A DNA stretch of 64,000 nt from Nitrospirota bacterium (lineage in GTDB: Bacteria > Nitrospirota > Nitrospiria > Nitrospirales > UBA8639). The notes beneath the pieces are model-generated. The model made no database searches. It worked only from the letters and a program-made list of their open reading frames with translations, and was not told the DNA's origin. This document shows, one piece after another, positions 36,788 through 45,020 of this stretch. Made by a program: the position numbers and the translations under genes. Numbering within the stretch: the stretch's first letter is position 1; every line of letters starts with the position of its first letter. Where the stretch lies: positions 1 to 64,000 of the forward strand of contig JAALKI010000006.1 of NCBI GenBank assembly GCA_011088105.1, in the 5' to 3' direction.

Positions 36788-37510
36788 ATGCTAAACAATC
36801 GACTGATATTTCAAAGCCTCATTGCTCTAGTCCTGGTAAGCATCGTTGCAGGGTGTGCTCCGACTCGGCAAGCGCGATCTGTTGAAAAGACAGGGTTTCT
36901 TGGTGACTACTCTATGCTGCGTGAAGGAGAACGTGGAGAAGCCTTGATGATTTACCGGAACTCCGGCACCGACTGGGCCTCCTATCATAAAGTCATCCTG
37001 AACCCGGTCACCGTTTGGCTCGGCAAGGATTCCCATATGGAATATGTCAGTGCCATAGATCGCCAACGTTTGGCCGACGACCTCTGGTCCAAGCTGCTGG
37101 CGGTTTTGGAGCAAGATTATCAAATTGTCCACAAGGCTGGTCCAGGTGTCATGCGTGTGCAGGTCGCGATAACTGAAGCAGAAGAGTCTACAATGGGACT
37201 TGATACCGTCTCTTCAATTGTTCCGCAGATGCGAGCATTATCAGAGATCAAGTATCTAGCTACGGGGACTGCTGGATTCGTTGGAAAAGCTAGCGCTGAA
37301 GCAAAAGTCACGGATGCGCAGTCTGGGGATTTATTGTTGGCTGCGGTGGATCGGCGAGCCGGTTCGAAAAGTATCGGTGGGTCGTTGAACACCTGGAATG
37401 ATGTTGAAGAGACATATCAACATTGGGCTTATCAGACGCGCTATCGGCTGTGTAAGTTGCGAGGGGAAAGCAACTGTATCAAACCAGAAGATGTGAAGGA
37501 GAATGAATAA
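36788..37510 (+). CDS. DUF3313-type lipoprotein, copy 3
   Basis: This 240-residue paralogue has a lipoprotein signal (lipobox VAGC, cysteine near residue 23). The domain keeps GFLGDYSMLREGERGEALMIYRN, GPGVMRVQVAITEAEES and LLAAVDRRAGSKS. A C-terminal extra of about 15 residues ends in acidic KENE. AAAAGGAG stands seven bases before the ATG. It follows the transporter remnant by 65 bases. Confidence 0.85.
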   Translation: MLNNRLIFQSLIALVLVSIVAGCAPTRQARSVEKTGFLGDYSMLREGERGEALMIYRNSGTDWASYHKVILNPVTVWLGKDSHMEYVSAIDRQRLADDLWSKLLAVLEQDYQIVHKAGPGVMRVQVAITEAEESTMGLDTVSSIVPQMRALSEIKYLATGTAGFVGKASAEAKVTDAQSGDLLLAAVDRRAGSKSIGGSLNTWNDVEETYQHWAYQTRYRLCKLRGESNCIKPEDVKENE

Positions 37511-37766
37511 CAGACTTATGGTCATGGGAAGACTTTGGATAGTCTGGATGCCATGAAATCGTGCCGGCAACTTTTTAACAGCCTACCTAAAAGAAGCGGC
37601 AATCTGACGATATGCAAGTTCCTTTAAGCAGGCATGATAAGGGAATTGATCATAGTAAACGTGATTGCGAATCTTGTAAGATTTTACTCAAATCTATAGG
37701 GACAATCAGGACAAATTTGAGAGCGCCAAGAAGCGGTGTTATTTTACTAAGAGTAAGGAGACTTTC

Positions 37767-38408
37767 ATGATGAGGAACATTAAAATTGCCATAGTATGGC
37801 TACTTATTGGTCTCACGCCGGTTTTGATTTCTGGTTGTGCGACCCCGGCTGCCCAGACAGGATTTCTGAAAGATTACTCGAACTTGAAACCCCATCCGGA
37901 CATCGATGGGCGTCATCGGTATATCAATCCCAATATAAACATTGGCGACTATTCCAATTTTATGGTGGACCCTGTTGCGGTGAATCTATCTGATAAGGGA
38001 AAAGAACGAGGAATTGATCAAGAGAAGTTGGGTGAGCTGGCTCAATATTTCCATCAACAAATTGTGGAGCAACTCGAAATAGACTATCGAGTCGTGAAAA
38101 GTGGAGGTCCGGGTGTTGCCCGTGTGCGTGCCTCCATCTCCGATATTGTGAGAACCAAAGTCGCGTTAAATATCCATCCTGGGACCAAGATGACCGGCGT
38201 GGGTTTAGGCGAAGCGGGAATGGAAGCGGAAGTGGTCGATTCAGTCACCGGCAAAACCATTGCCGCGGCCATTGATCATCAGTCAGGGTCCAGACTGGAT
38301 ATTCTAGGTGGTCTTCAATTTTACGGCAATGCCAAATCGATCATGGACAATTGGGCTGAAGACCTGAAGAAATTCATTGATAAGGCTCACGGGAAGTTAT
38401 CTGAATAA
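37767..38408 (+). CDS. DUF3313-type lipoprotein, copy 4 (divergent)
   Basis: This 213-residue protein has the lipobox LISGC (cysteine near residue 24) and GFLKDYSNLKPHPDIDGRHRYINP, GPGVARVRASISDI, and a C-terminal AAIDHQSGSRL. It is the most diverged of the four and lacks the FVGKASxE motif. Start ATG 37767 or 37770 after TAAGGAG. Downstream lies the accessory region. Confidence 0.82.
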   Translation: MMRNIKIAIVWLLIGLTPVLISGCATPAAQTGFLKDYSNLKPHPDIDGRHRYINPNINIGDYSNFMVDPVAVNLSDKGKERGIDQEKLGELAQYFHQQIVEQLEIDYRVVKSGGPGVARVRASISDIVRTKVALNIHPGTKMTGVGLGEAGMEAEVVDSVTGKTIAAAIDHQSGSRLDILGGLQFYGNAKSIMDNWAEDLKKFIDKAHGKLSE

Positions 38409-38717
38409 CTGCCAGTCGTGATATTGCAACAAGAAGCACAGACAGTTTCTAAAGATAGAATAGGTTCTGTGTGGATGGCTAGTAGGTGCGAAGAGGGCTC
38501 CTGTTAGGGGGCGCCTGACGACAAACGCTGATTCAGTTCTAAGCGGAGGTAGACCAATCACCGGGGGCAGATCAGCAGCCTTCGGGGCAACACGGAATGT
38601 GTTGAACCATAGTTTTGCTATGATGTGAGGAGGGTTGTGCAAATGGGGTAGCCCGGTACTTCATCACTCTATGGAATGGCCCTGAACGCTTGATTCTGGA
38701 TCGGCATCCTCACTGCA
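38409..38717. other. intergenic region without recognisable gene
   Basis: About 310 bases between the fourth DUF3313 gene and the attC-like element. I see no open frame with a ribosome binding site and no clear repeat in this stretch. Confidence 0.4.
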
Positions 38718-38778
38718 TCTAACAATTGGGTCAACCAGGAGGCTCATAACGTTGTGCTTCTTACCCTAAACGTTAGGT
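38718..38778 (+). repeat. attC-like recombination site (single)
   Basis: The 61-base stretch begins TCTAACAATTGGGTCAACC, close to the 5' end of class 1 integron attC sites (TCTAACAATTCGTTCAAGCC), and ends AAACGTTAGGT. The outer box CTAAC pairs with GTTAG, and the inner box TTGGGT pairs with ACCCTAA with one extrahelical T, the R/L arrangement of attC. No integrase gene or second copy is seen nearby, so this is a candidate only. Confidence 0.4.
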
Positions 38779-38803
38779 CTCACGGAACTCCCTCCAAGGT
38801 TTG

Positions 38804-38842
38804 TTGTGCCGTGAATTTTATTTGTATATACTTTGGCTATAC
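38804..38842 (+). promoter_or_regulatory. mazEF promoter and likely operator
   Basis: A possible -35 TTGTGC (38804-38809) and -10 TATACT (38827-38832) are 17 bases apart. An inverted repeat GTATA-N9-TATAC (38824-38842), with the palindrome GTATATAC inside, overlaps the -10. Antitoxins of this kind repress their own promoter, so this is a reasonable operator. Confidence 0.45.
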
Positions 38843-38868
38843 ATTTACTTCTCAAGAGGAGAGAGATC

Positions 38869-39117
38869 ATGGTGACCAAAGTGCAAAAATGGGGCAACAG
38901 CCAAGGCCTCCGGTTCCCCAAGGCTTTGTTAGAGGATGCACATGTGAAAGTAGGCGATGCCGTTCATGTGTCGGTCCAAGGCCAGAAGATTATTATCGAA
39001 CCACTAAAAAAGATCCGCGGCAAATACGACTTGAGGGCTTTGGTGTCAAAGGTGCCCAAAGGCTATCAGGTAGAAGAAGTGGCGTGGGGGACCCCTCTAG
39101 GGAAGGAAGAATGGTAA
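38869..39117 (+). CDS. mazE: MazE-like antitoxin (AbrB-type)
   Basis: This 82-residue protein has an N-terminal SpoVT/AbrB swapped-hairpin DNA-binding domain (VQKWGNSQGLRFPKALLEDA) and a flexible C-terminal tail that would bind the toxin. The ATG at 38869 follows GAGGAGAG; the open frame begins earlier. The stop codon abuts the toxin start codon, so both are translated from one message. It neutralises MazF and represses its own operon. Confidence 0.88.
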   Translation: MVTKVQKWGNSQGLRFPKALLEDAHVKVGDAVHVSVQGQKIIIEPLKKIRGKYDLRALVSKVPKGYQVEEVAWGTPLGKEEW

Positions 39118-39462
39118 ATGCCGTCCTATATCCCGCAAAAGGGAGATGTTGTCATCTTGAACTTCGATCCTCAGTCTGGCCATGAACAAAAAGGCCGGCG
39201 TCCTGCCTTAGTCGTGAGCAACACGTTGTTCAATAAGCATACTGGCCTTGCCATGGTATGCCCTATCACCAACACGAATAGGAATTACCCCTTTCACGTG
39301 AAACTGCCAGACCAATCATCTCTGAGTGGGTTCATTATGGTCGAACAGATCAAAGCGGTTGATTACAGAAGGCGGAAAGTTAAATTCGTAGAAAGCGCTC
39401 ATCAGGTTGTTCTCAGTGAGGTTCTTGGTATTTTGGATGCTTGCCTGTATCAAGAAGTCTAA
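39118..39462 (+). CDS. mazF: MazF/PemK-type endoribonuclease toxin
   Basis: This 114-residue protein has the CcdB/PemK barrel, with KGRRPALVVS around residue 27 and VCPITNTNR around residue 47, which hold the arginine and threonine used in RNA cleavage. It cuts mRNA at short single-strand motifs; the motif cannot be predicted. It directly follows mazE. Such modules are common in integron cassettes and genomic islands, which fits the attC-like element upstream. Confidence 0.9.
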   Translation: MPSYIPQKGDVVILNFDPQSGHEQKGRRPALVVSNTLFNKHTGLAMVCPITNTNRNYPFHVKLPDQSSLSGFIMVEQIKAVDYRRRKVKFVESAHQVVLSEVLGILDACLYQEV

Positions 39463-39534
39463 ACATGAAGTGGAGTGTGGGGCTTCTTTTCGTTCCGTCC
39501 CTTATGTTAATCGTTTGCGGCTAAGAAGAACAGG

Positions 39535-39809
39535 AGTATCGAATATAAAGTCAACACTCGGATACAACAGATCAATTTATTGAGTTATTGCGTCATTCTA
39601 CTCTTGGAAAGCGGAGGCCAATCGACGATTGTGGGTGCATGGAAGGGATGACAAAAAACAGCAATTTTATGGTGACAGTCTGGGCTGAGGAAGAACTCAT
39701 TGGCATTGCTTGTTCAATGAAGGATTTCCATTATGCTTGTTATCTTTCCGATCTTGCGGTTTGTAAAGAATGTCACGAGATTGGCGTTGTCAAAAACCTG
39801 TTTTTGTGA
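39535..39809 (+). pseudogene. GNAT acetyltransferase remnant
   Basis: The frame matches a small GNAT acetyltransferase (RRPIDD, WAEEELIGIACSMKDFHYACYLSDLAV). The N-terminus (IEYKVNTR at about 39540) is in another frame, so there is a shift near 39570. After the SDLAV strand the acetyl-CoA-binding RxxGxG loop is degraded and a stop follows. The start ATG and the last third of the domain are missing. Confidence 0.6.
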
Positions 39810-39902
39810 AGAGAAAAAGAATTTTTTGAGGTCCATGGTTCAGCTACAGTAACTTGTTATTGAGGAAAAAGGCTTTTCTCAGGCAGGCAAGCAAGGAAGA
39901 CG

Positions 39903-40517
39903 GTGATCCGAATTTTGTTGGAAGCACTCATTGCATGTCATAATTGTGATTTGCTGCACCAGCGTCGGTTTTTGCAACATGGCGAATGGGCAAGCTGTAC
40001 ACGCTGTGGCGCTTGCCTCTACCAGCACAAACAAGATAGCCTGAATCGCACGCTGAGTCTTACCCTATCTTCCTTCATTCTCATCATTGGTGCGAATGTC
40101 TTTCCTTTCATGACCTTTAAGTTGCAAGGTCGGGTGCAAGAAGCCCTTTTGCTAACAGGTGTTCAAGAGCTCTATCTGCAAGAAATGGGGGTCCTGGCTA
40201 TACTGGTCTTGGCAGTAGGGGTCCTGTTTCCATTACTCAAAATCTTCGGTATCCTGTATGTTCTACTCCCCTTGAAGTTAGGAAGGCGGTCCTGGAAGGC
40301 TATTCCAGTGTTTCGATTTGTGGAAACGCTTCACCCGTGGGCCATGATGGAAGTGTACCTCCTTGGTGTAATTGTTGCCTATGTGAAATTGGTCGATTTC
40401 GCCACCATTGTTTTGGGATCTTCTCTCTATGCATTTGTTGGCCTTATTCTCACCATGGCTGCTGCCGATGCTTTTATGGACTCTGAGTCTATCTGGGATG
40501 AGTTGGAGGTCTCATGA
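39903..40517 (+). CDS. pqiA: PqiA-type membrane protein, first half
   Basis: This 204-residue protein has a zinc ribbon (CHNCDLLHQ near residue 13, CTRCGACL near residue 32) and four membrane helices. E. coli PqiA (about 417 residues) contains two such units; here each unit is its own gene. PqiA sits in the inner membrane of the Pqi system for lipid movement between the two membranes. Start GTG at 39903. The next gene overlaps by four bases (ATGA). Confidence 0.88.
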   Translation: MIRILLEALIACHNCDLLHQRRFLQHGEWASCTRCGACLYQHKQDSLNRTLSLTLSSFILIIGANVFPFMTFKLQGRVQEALLLTGVQELYLQEMGVLAILVLAVGVLFPLLKIFGILYVLLPLKLGRRSWKAIPVFRFVETLHPWAMMEVYLLGVIVAYVKLVDFATIVLGSSLYAFVGLILTMAAADAFMDSESIWDELEVS

Positions 40518-41158
40518 GTAGCCTTGCATTGACAGCGGCTCGCGCTTCGTTGCTGAGCTGTCATATGTGTCATAGGCTCAACACAAGCTCTCCTCCATTG
40601 AGTGCCGATTCCACCGTGTGTTGTTCGAGGTGTGGAATGGAACTGCATAGCCGAAAGCCCAATAGTTTGGCTCGTGCATGGGCGCTAACCCTCGCAGCAA
40701 TGATTTTGTATGTTCCCGCGAATATCCTGCCGATTATGACGGTGATTTCCTGGGGAGAAGGGGAACCGGATACCATATTGAGTGGAGTTATTGCACTTAT
40801 CGAGGCAGATATGTTGCCCATTGCGGCGTTAGTCTTCTTTGCCAGTATCACGGTTCCTGTCTTAAAACTTCTCTCCATTATCTATTTATTACTCTCCGTG
40901 CAAACCCACTCCACGTGGCGTCTTAAGGACCGCACGACTCTCTATCGGCTGACAGAAGGAATCGGTCGCTGGTCCATGATTGATATTTTTATGATTTCTA
41001 TCCTTGCTGCACTTGTCAAACTTGAGGCGATTGCAACGATCGAAGCCGGCCCTGGAGCAGTGTGTTTTGCTGCTGTCGTGGTCCTCACGATGTTCGCCGC
41101 TGAGAGTTTTGACCCACGACTTATTTGGGATGTGACGGAGCAAGCCTCCCATGACTGA
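40514..41158 (+). CDS. pqiA: PqiA-type membrane protein, second half
   Basis: This 214-residue protein has a zinc ribbon (CHMCHRLN and CSRCGMEL) and four membrane helices, the second repeat unit of PqiA. The segment PADILPIM-like (ANILPIMTVISWGEGEPDTILSG) is characteristic. It overlaps both neighbours (4 and 8 bases), so the four pqi genes form one tight operon. Confidence 0.88.
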   Translation: MSSLALTAARASLLSCHMCHRLNTSSPPLSADSTVCCSRCGMELHSRKPNSLARAWALTLAAMILYVPANILPIMTVISWGEGEPDTILSGVIALIEADMLPIAALVFFASITVPVLKLLSIIYLLLSVQTHSTWRLKDRTTLYRLTEGIGRWSMIDIFMISILAALVKLEAIATIEAGPGAVCFAAVVVLTMFAAESFDPRLIWDVTEQASHD

Positions 41159-42737
41159 AAAAGATCTTGGCATTGATCCCGACAGTGAGTTGCCTCCTGT
41201 GGCGGTTGAAAAGCGACAGCATCTTTCCTTGGTTTGGCTCATCCCCCTCATCGCAATCCTCATTGGTGTATGGTTAGCTTATAAGACCGTTAATGAGCGA
41301 GGCCCCGTGGTGACGATTTCGTTTAAAGAAGGCTCAGGGCTGGAGGCTGGAAAAACCAAGATCAAGTATCGGGCAGTTGAGGTCGGACAGATTGAAAAAG
41401 TTGAAATCAAGGAGGATTTGTCGGGTGTGGTTGTCACGGCTGCGCTCGTTCATGGAACGGAACCGCATTTAACAGAGAATACAAAGTTTTGGGTGGTTCG
41501 CCCACGGGTAGGTGTTGGAGGGATATCGGGATTAGAGACAATCGTGTCAGGGGCCTATATTGATATCGACCTTCTGCCTGGAACTCCTGCAAGAGAGTTT
41601 AAAGGACTTGAAACTCCTCCACTCGTCAAATCATTTGATCCCGGAACGCAATATGTGTTGAAGGCGAAGAAACTCGGTTCGGCGTATGATGGATCGCCAG
41701 TATATCTTCGTGACATCCAAGTTGGAGAAATTCTTTCCCATGAATTAGCTGCTGATAATGAAAGTGTTCTTCTCCATATCTTTATTAAATCGCCGCATGA
41801 TCAACGTGTGACAACCGGTACGCGTTTTTGGGAAGCCAGTGGCTTGGATGTTTCCATTAATGCAGAGGGTGTCAATGTCCAAATGGCATCGCTGGCTTCC
41901 CTGCTTGCTGGTGGAGTGGCATTTGACACTCCTGTTGGTCAAGGTCAAAACCAACCCAGTCAAGACGGTGCAGCGTTCCCACTGTATGAAAGCTTTAAAA
42001 GTATTCGGGAATCGTCTTTTGTTCGGAAGGTCCCATATCTGATGTATTTTGATGGATCAGTGCGTGGATTGACAGTTGGGGCTCCTGTTGACTTCAGGGG
42101 AATTCGAGTTGGAACTGTGACGGATGTCAAGATGGAATTAAATCCTGAAACACTTAAGTTACGTATTCCCGTTATGGTGGAACTTGAGCCGGAGCGGGTT
42201 ATCGCCACGGACGTTGCTGAATCTTTGATAGAATATGACGTTGTCGGCAAACTTATTCAACGCGGGTTGAGAGCCCAACTCCAAATGAGTAGTTTGCTTA
42301 CGGGGCAACTGTTTGTTTCCCTTGAATTGTACCCCGATCTTCCTAGGAAGAGCCTCGTGATGACTGAGGGTATTCCTATATTTCCGACGGTACCTTCCAG
42401 TATGGATGCGTTACGCCGGACTCTCACGGATGTCGTGGACAAGATTGGCAAACTTCCTCTAGATAAAATCACCTATGAACTATTAGAAACCATCAAAGGG
42501 GCCAAACGATTCACGAATTCTCGAGAGTTGGGTGCCTCTGTGAAATCAATGAATTCGCTCTTAAAAGATCTTCGAACGCTCGCGCATCGATTGGACAAAC
42601 GCGTTGGCACATTGACGGCCAGCACAGAAGAAGGGATGAAGCAACTCTCTGCGACAGCACGGTCAGTCCGTATTCTTTCTGAATATCTCGAACGGCATCC
42701 TGAGGCTCTTCTTCATGGAAAAGGGTCAGGAAAATAA
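41151..42737 (+). CDS. pqiB: PqiB, MCE-domain lipid-transfer protein
   Basis: This 528-residue protein has one N-terminal membrane helix (about residues 25-45, LSLVWLIPLIAILIGVWLAY) followed by three MCE domains and a C-terminal helical stretch. In E. coli, PqiB forms a hexameric syringe-like tunnel across the periplasm for phospholipids. Length is near that of E. coli PqiB (546). It overlaps the previous gene by eight bases; pqiC follows after nine. Confidence 0.92.
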   Translation: MTEKDLGIDPDSELPPVAVEKRQHLSLVWLIPLIAILIGVWLAYKTVNERGPVVTISFKEGSGLEAGKTKIKYRAVEVGQIEKVEIKEDLSGVVVTAALVHGTEPHLTENTKFWVVRPRVGVGGISGLETIVSGAYIDIDLLPGTPAREFKGLETPPLVKSFDPGTQYVLKAKKLGSAYDGSPVYLRDIQVGEILSHELAADNESVLLHIFIKSPHDQRVTTGTRFWEASGLDVSINAEGVNVQMASLASLLAGGVAFDTPVGQGQNQPSQDGAAFPLYESFKSIRESSFVRKVPYLMYFDGSVRGLTVGAPVDFRGIRVGTVTDVKMELNPETLKLRIPVMVELEPERVIATDVAESLIEYDVVGKLIQRGLRAQLQMSSLLTGQLFVSLELYPDLPRKSLVMTEGIPIFPTVPSSMDALRRTLTDVVDKIGKLPLDKITYELLETIKGAKRFTNSRELGASVKSMNSLLKDLRTLAHRLDKRVGTLTASTEEGMKQLSATARSVRILSEYLERHPEALLHGKGSGK

Positions 42738-42746
42738 AGGGAGCAC

Positions 42747-43385
42747 ATGACCAACCCAAAGAAGATGTATACTGGCCGTATACTGCAAGTCCTGTTACTC
42801 AGCACACTTGTGGGATGTGCAGAAACGGCTCCAACAAAATTTTACCTCCTAAATTCTCTTGCCAGTCCATCTAATAATGTTGCGTCGTCGGTCGAATCAG
42901 TTACGCCAGTTGTCGGGGTGGGCCCGATAGATTTTCCTGACTATCTAGATCGGCCGCAAATCATGAGTCGAATCGGTCCGAACGAATTGACCATCCAAGA
43001 GTTTCAACGGTGGGCCGAACCGCTGAAAGATAACTTTTCGAATGTCTTGGCTGAAAATCTTTCCATTCTTCTGCAAACGAATCAGGTAGAAGTTCATCCT
43101 TGGAGAGGTGTACAACCTCGGGATTATCAGATTCAGATTACAGTTACGCGGTTTGACAGTGACCTCAGCGGGCGAACTTTTTTAAGCGCGAGGTGGAAAA
43201 TTCTGTCAAATGAAAAAGAGCCTGTCTTAGTCGTTCGGCAAGTACAGCTCATCCAAGAATCGGTCAGCCAGGACTTTGCAGATGTTATAGCGGCCATGAG
43301 CCAAAATGTTGCAGACTTGAGCCGTGAGATCGCTGATGCACTCAAGGTCCTTCCTCTCAATAGGGTTCCACCCTCCGCGATGTGA
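42747..43385 (+). CDS. pqiC: PqiC, outer-membrane lipoprotein of the Pqi system
   Basis: This 212-residue lipoprotein (lipobox STLVGC, cysteine near residue 24) of the DUF330/PqiC family has the FYLLNSL start and the DFPDYLDRPQIMSR segment. It anchors the PqiB tunnel at the outer membrane. Its last 35 codons and the following spacer are repeated, in decayed form, at 49360-49481. Confidence 0.9.
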   Translation: MTNPKKMYTGRILQVLLLSTLVGCAETAPTKFYLLNSLASPSNNVASSVESVTPVVGVGPIDFPDYLDRPQIMSRIGPNELTIQEFQRWAEPLKDNFSNVLAENLSILLQTNQVEVHPWRGVQPRDYQIQITVTRFDSDLSGRTFLSARWKILSNEKEPVLVVRQVQLIQESVSQDFADVIAAMSQNVADLSREIADALKVLPLNRVPPSAM

Positions 43386-43460
43386 AGCCGGAATAAAACG
43401 CGCATAGCCTTGGAGGGACTTTCTTTTCCATGTTTATGAGTTAATCGTCGGAGAAATCAT

Positions 43461-44318
43461 ATGATGCTTCAACTTCAACGTGTCATGGTTTTCATTGTTC
43501 TTTTGGCCTGGACCGCTTGTTCAGCGACTCAAGGGTCTTCTACGGCTTTGAAATTGGAGCATCAAAAATCCGCGAAGCCCCACGCGGAACGTGGTCGTTC
43601 CCCAAGTAATCACCAATTTGCCAACGGTCATTGGAGCTACCAAGGCGTGGAAGGGCCAGACCATTGGGCGATGCTCAAACCATCATATATGACCTGCGAG
43701 ACCGGTAGGCAACAATCGCCGATCAATATTGTCATGCCTCATGCTGGGTATAACCAAGAAAACCTTGAATTTCACTACAAACCGACACCATTAATAATTC
43801 GGAATAATGGGCACACTATTCAAGTGAACTATCAAAAAGGAAGTTTTTTTCGATTGAACGGTCGGTCATATAAATTGCGGCAATTTCATTTTCACGATCC
43901 CAGTGAACACCATATAGATGGAAAGGCGTATCCTATGGAAATGCACTTAGTCCATCAAGATGAGAAAGGTCATATCGTGGTGATTGGGGTGCTGTTGACT
44001 TTTGGGAAGGAAAATCCTGCCTTTGCACGTGTGGGAGATTGGCTGCAAGCGCATATAGGGCATCGTTTTCCTGCTCAAGGTCAGGAAGTAAGCACTGATT
44101 TGACTTTTGATCTTATGGATGTCTTGCCTGATACAATACACCATTTTTCCTATCATGGATCACTGACTACGCCACCTTGTTCTGAAGGAGTTCAATGGGT
44201 CATTCTGAAGGTGCCTATGAAAATATCGAAAAAGCAGGCTGATCGCTTTATCACAACGATTGGTCAGAATGCCAGGCCGATTCAACCTCTTAACTACCGG
44301 GATGTCCAGGAAAACTGA
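43461..44318 (+). CDS. alpha-carbonic anhydrase, lipoprotein
   Basis: This 285-residue enzyme interconverts CO2 and bicarbonate in the periplasm. It has a lipobox (LAWTAC, cysteine near residue 20), the substrate-pocket motif QQSPINI, zinc ligands in LRQFHFHDPSEHH and MEMHLVHQD, and the SLTTPPCSEGVQW block. Start ATG at 43461 after GGAG. In an autotroph it could secure bicarbonate supply. A decayed second copy lies at about 49490-49880. Confidence 0.93.
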   Translation: MMLQLQRVMVFIVLLAWTACSATQGSSTALKLEHQKSAKPHAERGRSPSNHQFANGHWSYQGVEGPDHWAMLKPSYMTCETGRQQSPINIVMPHAGYNQENLEFHYKPTPLIIRNNGHTIQVNYQKGSFFRLNGRSYKLRQFHFHDPSEHHIDGKAYPMEMHLVHQDEKGHIVVIGVLLTFGKENPAFARVGDWLQAHIGHRFPAQGQEVSTDLTFDLMDVLPDTIHHFSYHGSLTTPPCSEGVQWVILKVPMKISKKQADRFITTIGQNARPIQPLNYRDVQEN

Positions 44319-44449
44319 TGCGAGTCACAGCTGAGGAATTTGTCGAACTAACCATCACGCCAGGGGAAAGGGGAAAAGAGGTGAGAGAGATCGTGAGATG
44401 GATTCTAGCCTCATTGCCTCTAACCCCAAAAGGGTAGAGAAAAAGTACG

Positions 44450-44992
44450 ATGGTTGTACGGACAGGTCGATATGTCAATAAATATGCATGTTTCCTACTT
44501 ATTCTTTTGCTTATGCCCTCGAGCCTTCTTGCAGTTTCGTCCATCGATGATCTTCAAGATTTGACGGGTGGGGTCATTCCGCTCCTTTCATATGACACAA
44601 GAGAAGGAGGAGAATTATTCTCCAATGGCCGTCTTTCCTCTCGTGGACGTGTTTCCTACTTCGTTCGTGTCAAGAACCAGTCTGGTGATCCTATCCAAGC
44701 TGATTCCTTGATCGTTGTCGTCCAGAAAATTCAAGAGAGGGCGAGACTCCGAGATGTTACATCGGACCTTGGTCTTCCAGGTGCCGATGGTCATACCAAA
44801 GAAGGGCACCCATACTTTTATGTGTCACTCAATAACAAGCTGACTCTAGAGCCCTATGGAGAAAGTGAATCTTTTCGACTTGAAATCAAGAATCCCAACT
44901 TGTTTCGCCTTTATCCGCCTGTGTTGCGAGTTCGCGGAATCCGGTTGACGCCTACTCAGGTATACCAAAATGCACTCAATACCAATGATTAG
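44450..44992 (+). CDS. hypothetical exported protein
   Basis: This 180-residue protein has a signal peptide (LLILLLMPSSLLAV, cut near residue 29). The mature part is beta-rich, with a region near residues 60-95 (RVSYFVRVKNQSGDPIQADSLIVVV) that looks like an Ig-like or fibronectin-like strand pattern. I know no family for it. It overlaps the open frame of the next gene. Confidence 0.6.
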   Translation: MVVRTGRYVNKYACFLLILLLMPSSLLAVSSIDDLQDLTGGVIPLLSYDTREGGELFSNGRLSSRGRVSYFVRVKNQSGDPIQADSLIVVVQKIQERARLRDVTSDLGLPGADGHTKEGHPYFYVSLNNKLTLEPYGESESFRLEIKNPNLFRLYPPVLRVRGIRLTPTQVYQNALNTND

Positions 44993-45020
44993 GGAGTTAA
45001 CTGGCCTTATTAATCTGAAG

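Noticed and set aside
39463-39535. A second attC site after mazF
   Set aside because: The sequence has TCTAAAC and GTTTGCGG pieces but no matching inner boxes and a wrong 3' core, so it does not fold like attC.
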